Position numbers and translations under genes: made by a program
NCBI RefSeq assembly: GCF_910589235.1
Contig: NC_060958.1
Location: 2,666,725 to 2,730,724 of the forward strand
From: Vespa crabro
Taxonomy: Eukaryota > Arthropoda > Insecta > Hymenoptera > Vespidae
Reading direction: 5' to 3'
DNA length: 64,000 nt
Shown here: positions 56,335 to 64,000 of the stretch, piece by piece
Layout: each line of letters starts with the position of its first letter
How positions within the stretch are numbered: position 1 is the first letter of the stretch
The notes under the pieces: generated by a model
Told to the model about the DNA's origin: nothing
The model's input: only the letters and a program-made list of their open reading frames with translations
Databases searched by the model: none

Positions 56335-58479
56335 TATTAAAGATTTCACGATTATACCTTCGCATATACCGAAATTCGCGTATGTCGATTACGTTTTTCG
56401 ACAATTATCATATGAAAACGCGTATTAAAACATAGTAAAAACGTTATATTCTTGTTATATTCTTTATTCTGCATCGATAGTACATAAAATCAATGAAATT
56501 GAACGAGATTTCAAGTTTTCGTTTTTCGACGATACACGTATATGAGCGAAAAATCGTATATATGATACGAAAGAATGTTAAAAACTTTGATTCCAATATA
56601 AAATAGATGTTTGATATTATGAAATGCAATGTTCTGAATCGATTGGTAACATTTTTATAACTGTGGCACAAGTATTATTAAAGATTTCACGATTTTATCT
56701 TCGCATATACCGAAATTAGCGTATGTCGATTACGTTTTACGACAATTATCATATGAAAACGCGTATTTAAACATAGTAAAAACGTGATATTCTTGTTATA
56801 TTCTTTATTCTGCATCGATAGAACATAAAATCAATGACATTGAACGAGATTTCAAGTTTTCGTTTTTCGACGATACGCGTATATGAGCGAAAAATCGTAT
56901 ATACGATACGAAAGAATGTTAAAAACTTTGATTCCAATATGAAATAGATGTTTGATCTTATGAAATGCAATGTTCTGAATCGATTGGTAACATTTTTATA
57001 ACTGTGGCACAAGTATTATTAAAGATTTCACGATTTTATCTTCGCATATACCGAAATTCGCGTATGTCGATTACGTTTTTCGACATTTATCATATGAAAA
57101 CGCGTATTTAATCATGGCAAAAAAGTTATATTCTTGTTATATTCTTTATTCTGCATTAATAGAACATAAAATTAATGAAATTGAACGAGATTTCAAGTTT
57201 TCGTTTTTCGACGATAAGGCGTATATGAGTGAAAAATCGTATATACGATACGATAGAATGTTAAAAACTTTGATTCCAATATAAAATAGAAAATTGATCT
57301 TATGAAATGCAATGTTCTCAATCGATTGGTAACATTTTTCTAACTGTGGCACAAGTATTATTAAAGATTTCACGATTATACCTTCGCATATACCGAAATT
57401 CGCGTATGTCGATTACGTTTTTCGACAATTATCATATGAAAACGCGTATTAAAACATAGTAAAAACGTTATATTCTTGTTATATTCTTTATTCTGCATCG
57501 ATAGAACATAAAATCAATGAAATTGAACGAGATTTCAAGTTTTCGTTTTTCGACGATACACGTATATGAGCGAAAAATCGTATATATGATACGAAAGAAT
57601 GTTAAAAACTTTGATTCCAATATAAAATAGATGTTTGATCTTATGAAATGCGATGTTCTGAATCGATTGGTAACATTTTTATAACTGTGGCACAAGTATT
57701 ATTAAAGATTTCACGATTTTATCTTCGCATATACCGAAATTAGCGTATGTCGATTACGTTTTACGACAATTATCATATGAAAACGCGTATTTAAACATAG
57801 TAAAAACGTGATATTCTTGTTATATTCTTTATTCTGCATCGATAGAACATAAAATCAATGACATTGAACGAGATTTCAAGTTTTCGTTTTTCGACGATAC
57901 GCGTATATGAGCGAAAAATCGTATATACGATACGAAAGAATGTTAAAAACTTTGATTCCAATATGAAATAGATGTTTGATCTTATGAAATGCAATGTTCT
58001 GAATCGATTGGTAACATTTTTATAACTGTGGCACAAGTATTATTAAAGATTTCACGATTTTATCTTCGCATATACCGAAATTCGCGTATGTCGATTACGT
58101 TTTTCGACATTTATCATATGAAAACGCGTATTTAATCATGGCAAAAAAGTTATATTCTTGTTATATTCTTTATTCTGCATTAATAGAACATAAAATTAAT
58201 GAAATAGAACGAGATTTCAAGTTTTCGTTTTTCGACGATAAGGCGTATATGAGTGAAAAATCGTATATACGATACGATAGAATGTTAAAAACTTTGATTC
58301 CAATGTAAAATAGAAAATTGATCTTATGAAATGCAATGTTCTCAATCGATTGGTAACATTTTTCTAACTGTGGCACAAGTATTATTAAAGATTTCACGAT
58401 TATACCTTCGCATATACCGAAATTCGCGTATGTCGATTACGTTTTTCGAAAATTATCATATGAAAACGCGAATTAAAAC
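56335..58479. repeat. 3-monomer higher-order repeat, 1024-bp offset
   Basis: About 56335-57455 recurs at 57359-58479. Markers are 'gattatacc', 'gcgtattaaaac', 'cgtttta' plus 'cgacaattatc', 'acgtgatattc', 'aatgacattgaacg' (56833/57857), 'catggcaaaaaag', 'gataaggcgtatatgag' plus 'tgaaaaatcg', and 'agaaaattgatc'. The 1024-bp unit is one base over three monomers because it contains a 342-bp unit. A second 'gataagg' unit follows at about 58579. Confidence 0.87.
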
Positions 58480-59091
58480 ATCGTAAAAACGTTATATTCT
58501 TGTTATATTCTTTATTCTGCATCGATAGAACATAAAATCAATGAAATTGAACGAGATTTCAAGTTTTCGTTTTTCGACGATAAGGCGTATATGAGTGAAA
58601 AATCGTATATACGATACGATAGAATGTTAAAAACTTTGATTCCAATATAAAATAGAAGTTTGATCTTATGAAATGCAATGTTCTCAATCGATTGGTAACA
58701 TTTTTCTAACTGTGGCACAAGTATTATTAAAGATTTCACGATTTTATCTTCGCATATACCGAAATTCGCGTATGTCGATTACGTTTTTCGACAATTATCA
58801 TATGAATACGCGAATTTAAACATAGTAAAAACGTTATATACTTGTTATATTCTTTATTCTGCATCGATAGAACATAAAATCAATGAAATTGAACGAGATT
58901 TCAAGTTTTCGTTTTTCGACGATACGCGTATATGAGCGAAAAATCGTATATACGATATGAAAGAATGTTAAAAACTTTGATTCCAATATAAAATAGATGT
59001 TTGATCTTATGAAATGCAATGTTCTGAATCGATTGGTAACATTTTTATAACTGTGGCCCAAGTATTATTAAAGATTTCACGATTATACCTT
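58480..59091. repeat. Linker monomers
   Basis: A 'gataaggcg' unit (near 58579) is followed by a unit with 'atgaatacgcgaattt' and 'atatacttgttat', like the first unit of the 8-mer block. It ends in 'ggcccaagtatt' and 'gattatacc'. Only satellite is present. Confidence 0.75.
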
Positions 59092-61795
59092 CGCATATAC
59101 CGAAATTCGCGTATGTCGATTACGTTTTTCGACAATTATCATATGAAAACGCGTATTTAAACATAGTACAAACGTTATATTCTTGTTATGTTCTTTATTC
59201 TGCATCGATAGAACATAAAATCAATGAAATTGAACGAGATTTCAAGTTTTCGTTTTTCAACGATACGCGTATATGAGCGAAAATCGTATATACGTTATGA
59301 AAGAATGTTAAAAACTTTGATTCCAATATAAAATAGAAGTCTGATCTTATGAAATGCAATGTTCTGAATCGATTGGTAACATTTTTGTAGCTGTGGCACA
59401 AGTATTATTAAAGATTTCACGATTTTATCTTCGCATATACCGAAATTCGCGTATGTCGATTACGTTTTTCAACAGTTATCATATGAAAACGCGTATTTAA
59501 ACATAGTAAAAACGTTATATTCTTGTTATATTCTTTATTCTGCATCGATAGAACATAAAATCAATGAAATTGAATGAGATTTCAAGTTTTCGTTTTTCGA
59601 CGATACGCGTATATGAGCGAAAAATCGTATATACGATACGAAAGAATGTTAAAAACTTTGATTCCAATATAAAATAGATGTCTGATCTTATGAAATGCAA
59701 TGTTCTGAATCGATTGGTAACATTTCTCTAACTGTGGCATAAGTATTATTAAAGATTTCACGATTTTATCTTCACATATACCGAAATTCGCGTATGTCGA
59801 TTACGTTTTTCGACAATTATCATATGCAAACGCGTATTTAAACATAGTAAAAACGTTATATTCTTGTTATATTCTTTATTCTGCATCGATAGAACATAAA
59901 ATCAATGAAATTGAACGAGATTTCAAGTTTTCGTTTTTCGACGATACGCGTATATGAGCGAAAAATCGTAAATACGATATGAAGGAATGTTAAATACTTT
60001 GATTCCAATATAAAATAGATGTTTGATCTTATGAAATGCAATGTTCTGAATCGATTGGTAACATTTTTATAACTGTGACACAAGTATTATTGAAGATTTC
60101 ACGATTTTATCTGCGCATATACCGAAATTAGCGTATGTCGATTACGTTTTACGACAATTATCATATGAAAACGCGTATTTAAACATAGTACAAACGTTAT
60201 ATTCTTGTTATATTCTTTATTCTGCATCGATAGAACGTAAAATCAATGAAATTGAACGAGATTTCAAGTTTTCGTATTTCGACGATACGCGTATATGAGC
60301 GAAAAATCGTATATACGATACGAAAAAATGTTAAAAACTTTGGTTCCAATATAAAATAGATGTTTGATCTTATGAAATGCAATGTTCCGAATCGATTGGT
60401 AACATTTTTCTAACTGTGGCACAAGTATTATTAAAGATTTCACGATTTTATCTTCGCATATACCGAAATTCGCGTATGTCGATTACGTTTTTCGACAATT
60501 ATCATATGAAAACGCGTATTTAAACATAGTACAAACGTTATATTCTTGTTATGTTCTTTATTCTGCATCGATAGAACATAAAATCAATGAAATTGAACGA
60601 GATTTCAAGTTTTCGTTTTTCAACGATACGCGTATATGAGCGAAAATCGTATATACGTTATGAAAGAATGTTAAAAACTTTGATTCCAATATAAAATAGA
60701 AGTCTGATCTTATGAAATGCAATGTTCTGAATCGATTGGTAACATTTTTGTAGCTGTGGCACAAGTATTATTAAAGATTTCACGATTTTATCTTCGCATA
60801 TACCGAAATTCGCGTATGTCGATTACGTTTTTCAACAGTTATCATATGAAAACGCGTATTTAAACATAGTAAAAACGTTATATTCTTGTTATATTCTTTA
60901 TTCTGCATCGATAGAACATAAAATCAATGAAATTGAATGAGATTTCAAGTTTTCGTTTTTCGACGATACGCGTATATGAGCGAAAAATCGTATATACGAT
61001 ACGAAAGAATGTTAAAAACTTTGATTCCAATATAAAATAGATGTCTGATCTTATGAAATGCAATGTTCTGAATCGATTGGTAACATTTCTCTAACTGTGG
61101 CATAAGTATTATTAAAGATTTCACGATTTTATCTTCACATATACCGAAATTCGCGTATGTCGATTACGTTTTTCGACAATTATCATATGCAAACGCGTAT
61201 TTAAACATAGTAAAAACGTTATATTCTTGTTATATTCTTTATTCTGCATCGATAGAACATAAAATCAATGAAATTGAACGAGATTTCAAGTTTTCGTTTT
61301 TCGACGATACGCGTATATGAGCGAAAAATCGTAAATACGATATGAAGGAATGTTAAATACTTTGATTCCAATATAAAATAGATGTTTGATCTTATGAAAT
61401 GCAATGTTCTGAATCGATTGGTAACATTTTTATAACTGTGACACAAGTATTATTGAAGATTTCACGATTTTATCTGCGCATATACCGAAATTAGCGTATG
61501 TCGATTACGTTTTACGACAATTATCATATGAAAACGCGTATTTAAACATAGTACAAACGTTATATTCTTGTTATATTCTTTATTCTGCATCGATAGAACA
61601 TAAAATCAATGAAATTGAACGAGATTTCAAGTTTTCGTATTTCGACGATACGCGTATATGAGCGAAAAATCGTATATACGATACGAAAAAATGTTAAAAA
61701 CTTTGGTTCCAATATAAAATAGATGTTTGATCTTATGAAATGCAATGTTCTGAATCGATTGGTAACATTTTTCTAACTGTGGCACAAGTATTATT
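59092..61795. repeat. 4-monomer higher-order repeat, 1363-bp offset
   Basis: About 59092-60432 recurs at 60455-61795. Markers are 'cttgttatgttc', 'acgttatgaaag' (near 59292/60655), 'atttttgtagctg' (59381/60744), 'tttcaacagttatc', 'catttctctaactg', 'cttcacatatacc', 'catatgcaaacg', 'cgtaaatacgatatg', 'actgtgacac' and 'tatctgcgcata'. Visible differences are 'gaacgtaaaatc' near 60235 and 'gttccgaatcg' near 60385, both in copy one only. One unit carries the one-base-short 'gcgaaaatcg', giving 1363 rather than 1364 bp. Confidence 0.88.
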
Positions 61796-64000
61796 AACGA
61801 TTTCACGATTTTATCTTCGCATATACCGAAATTCGCGTATGTCGATTACGTTTTTCGACAATTATCATATGAAAACTCGTATTTAAACATAGTAAAAACG
61901 TTATATTCTTGTTATATTCTTTATTCTGCATCGATAGAACATAAAATCAATGAAATTGAACGAGATTTCAAGTTTTCGTTTTTCGACGATACGCGTATAT
62001 GAGCGAAAAATCGTATATACGATATGAAAGAATGTTAAAAACTTTGATTCCAATATAAAATAGATGTTTGATCTTATGAAATGCAATGTTCTGAATCGAT
62101 TGGTAACATTTTCATAACTGTGGCACAAGTATAATTAAAGATTTCACGATTTTATCTTCGCATATACCGAAATTCGCGTATGTCGATTACGTTTTTCGAC
62201 AATTATCATATGAAAACGCGTATTTAAACATTGTAAAAACGTTATATTCTTGTTATATTCTTTATTCTGCATCGATAGAACATAAAATCAATGAAATTGA
62301 ACGAGATTTCAAGTTTTCGTTTTTCGACGATACGCGTATATGAGCGAAAAATCGTATATACGATACGAAAGAATGTTAAAAACTTTGATTCCAATATAAA
62401 ATAGATGTTTGATCTTATGAAATGCAATGTTCTGAATCGATTGGTAACATTTTTATAACTGAGGCACAAGCATTATTAAAGATTTCACGGTTTTATCTTT
62501 GCATATACCGAAATTCGCGTATGACGATTACGTTTTTCGACAATTATCATATGATAACGCATATTTAAACATAGTAAAAACGTTATATTCTTGTTATATT
62601 CTTTATTCTGCATCGATAGAACATAAAATCAATGAAATTGAACGAGATTTCAAGTTTTCGTTTTTCGACGATACGCGTATATGAGCGAAAAATCGTACAT
62701 ACGATATGAAAAAATGTTAAATACTTTGATTCCAATATAAAATAGATGTTTGATCATATGAAATGCAATGTTCTGAAACGATTGGTAACAATTTTCTAAC
62801 TGTGGCACAAGTATTATTAAAGATTTCACGATTTTATCTTCGCATATACCGAAATTCGCGTATGTCGATTACGTTTTTCGACAAATATCATATGAAAACG
62901 CGTATTTAAACATAGTAAAAACGTTATATTCTTGTTATATTCTTTATTCTGCATCGATAAAACATAAAATCAATGAAATTGAAAGAGATTTCAAGTTTTC
63001 GTTTTTCGACGATACGCGTATATCAGCGAAAAATCGTATATACGATACGAAAGAATGTTAAAAACTTTGATTCCAATATAAAATAGATGTTTGATCTTAT
63101 GAAATGCAATGTTCTGAATCGATTGGTAACATTTTTCTAACTGTGGCTCAAGTATTATTAAAGATTTCACGATTTTGTCTTCGCATAAACCGAAATTCGC
63201 GTATGTCGATTACGTTCTTCTACAATTATCATATGAAAACGCGTATTTAAACATGGTAAAAACGTTATATTCTTGTTATATTCTATATTCTGCATTAATA
63301 TAACATAAAATCAATGAAATTGAACGAGATTTCAAGTTTTCGTTTTTCGACGATAAGGCGTATATGAGCGAAAAATCGTATATGCGATACGAAAGAATGT
63401 TAAAAACTTCGATTCCAATATAAAATAGATGTTTGATCTTTTGAAATGCAATGTTCTGAATCGATTGGTAACATTTTTATAACTGTGGCACAAGTATTAT
63501 TAAAGATTTCACGATTTTAACTTCGCATATACCGAAATTCTCGTGTGACGATTACGTTTTTCGACAAATATCATATGAAAACGCGTATTTAAACATAGTA
63601 AAAACGTTATATTCTTGTTATATTCTTTATTCTGCATCGATAGAACATAAAATCAATGAAATTGAACGTGATTTCAAGTTTTCGTTTTTCGACGAAACGC
63701 GTATATGAGCGAAAAATCGTATATACGATACGAAAGAATGTTAAAAACTTTGATTCTAATATAAAATAGATGTTTGATCTTATGAAATGCAATGTTCTGA
63801 ATCGATTGGTAACATTTTTCTAACTGTGGCACAAGTATTACTAATGATTTCACCATTTTATCTTCGCATATACCGAAATTCGCGTATGACGATTACGTTT
63901 TTCGACAAATATCATATGAAAACGCGTATTTAATCAAAGTGAAAACGTTATATTCTTGTTATATTCTTTATTTTGCTTCGATAGAACATAAAATCAATGA
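61796..64000. repeat. Mosaic right end of the window
   Basis: About six and a half monomers, mixed in type. They include one with 'cacaagcattatt' and 'tttgcatatacc' like the 32, 37, 42 and 45 kb modules (near 62467), one with 'cattaatataac' plus 'gataaggcg' plus 'tatatgcgatacg' (63296-63388), and the final units with 'atgacgattacg'. The sequence stops in the middle of a unit, so the array continues past the window. Confidence 0.85.

Larger units (their letters stand above)
1..64000. repeat. Satellite DNA array, 341-bp monomer, about 188 tandem copies
   Basis: The same roughly 341-bp sequence repeats head to tail from the first base to the last with no interruption. The anchor 'atcgattggt' is at 35 in the first unit and 63801 in the last, which is 187 intervals with a net shift of -1 bp. 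Units differ mostly by scattered single-base changes; lengths of 340, 341 and 342 bp arise from single-base indels. All units share one orientation. Both ends of the window cut through a unit, so the array continues beyond it. Long homogeneous arrays like this are known from centromeric and pericentromeric heterochromatin, but location is not shown by sequence alone. No gene, RNA gene, microsatellite block or transposon is visible anywhere inside. I do not recognise the family and infer no specific function. Confidence 0.98.

Noticed and set aside
182..63792. Recurrent minus-strand open frame of 61-81 codons in most monomers (MHFIRSN... or MCHSYKN...)
   Set aside because: In the copies I checked the 61-codon form starts at TTG and the 75-codon form at GTG, with no ATG near the start. 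The frame is interrupted in many units. Differences between copies change amino acids freely (S/N, R/H, T/K, F/I). There is no promoter or context for a gene. It is a by-product of an A/T-rich repeat.
1..64000. CRISPR array
   Set aside because: The repeated unit is 341 bp with no unique spacers between short repeats. Every part of the unit repeats, so this is a satellite.
1..64000. Alpha satellite (171-bp units, 2 x 171 = 342)
   Set aside because: The two halves of the 341-bp unit are not recognisably similar, the sequence does not resemble alpha satellite as I know it, and the CENP-B-like site lacks the final GG. The length similarity looks coincidental or reflects dinucleosome spacing.
1..64000. 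Telomere repeats, microsatellite blocks, rRNA or tRNA genes, LTR or non-LTR elements
   Set aside because: No TTAGG- or TTAGGG-type runs, no simple-repeat blocks, no tRNA-like clover sequence and no break in the 341-bp periodicity that an insertion would cause were seen in either strand.

Overview
The whole 64 kb window is one uninterrupted, head-to-tail satellite DNA array. The repeat unit is 341 bp. An anchor motif (atcgattggt) lies at position 35 in the first unit and at 63801 in the last. That is 187 periods with a net drift of only -1 bp. All units point the same way, and I see no inversion, transposon insertion, unique-sequence island, RNA gene or credible protein gene. Both window edges fall inside the array, so the true array is longer than 64 kb.

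Organism: a eukaryote is almost certain, because a homogeneous array of about 188 copies is typical of centromeric or pericentromeric heterochromatin. I do not recognise the family. A counted reference unit (36181-36521) is 28.7% G+C but holds 21 CpG dinucleotides against about 7 expected from its composition. This strong CpG excess argues against a germline that heavily methylates CpG in repeats (vertebrate or plant type) and fits an arthropod or similar invertebrate. That inference is weak and no species can be named.

Layout: the array is a patchwork of short segmental duplications of 1 to about 13 monomers, each with its own unit size. These are 3-mer (0.7-2.6 kb), 1-mer (4.8-5.5 kb), 4-mer (6.8-9.6 kb), mosaic (9.6-16.1 kb), 6-mer and 5-mer (16.1-22.4 kb), displaced pairs (21.7-25.0 kb), 7-mer with a nested 2-mer (25.0-29.8 kb), 2-mer (29.9-31.2 kb), 4-mer (32.1-34.0 kb), mosaic (34-39.4 kb), 10/11-mer (39.4-46.1 kb), 3-mer (45.3-47.4 kb), mosaic (47.4-49.9 kb), a visually identical 8-mer pair (49.9-55.4 kb), 3-mer (56.3-58.5 kb), 4-mer (59.1-61.8 kb) and mosaic to the end. 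No single higher-order unit dominates. A subfamily carrying 'acgcttatatgagcg' with 'tatatgcgatacg' is common left of about 24.6 kb and almost absent to the right, so the array has at least two homogenisation domains.

The short open frames that recur in every unit are by-products of the repeat. Those I checked begin at TTG or GTG rather than ATG, and differences between copies are largely amino-acid changing. Points worth following are the turnover pattern, the CpG excess, the short palindromes, a degenerate CENP-B-box-like motif, and datable recombination junctions.
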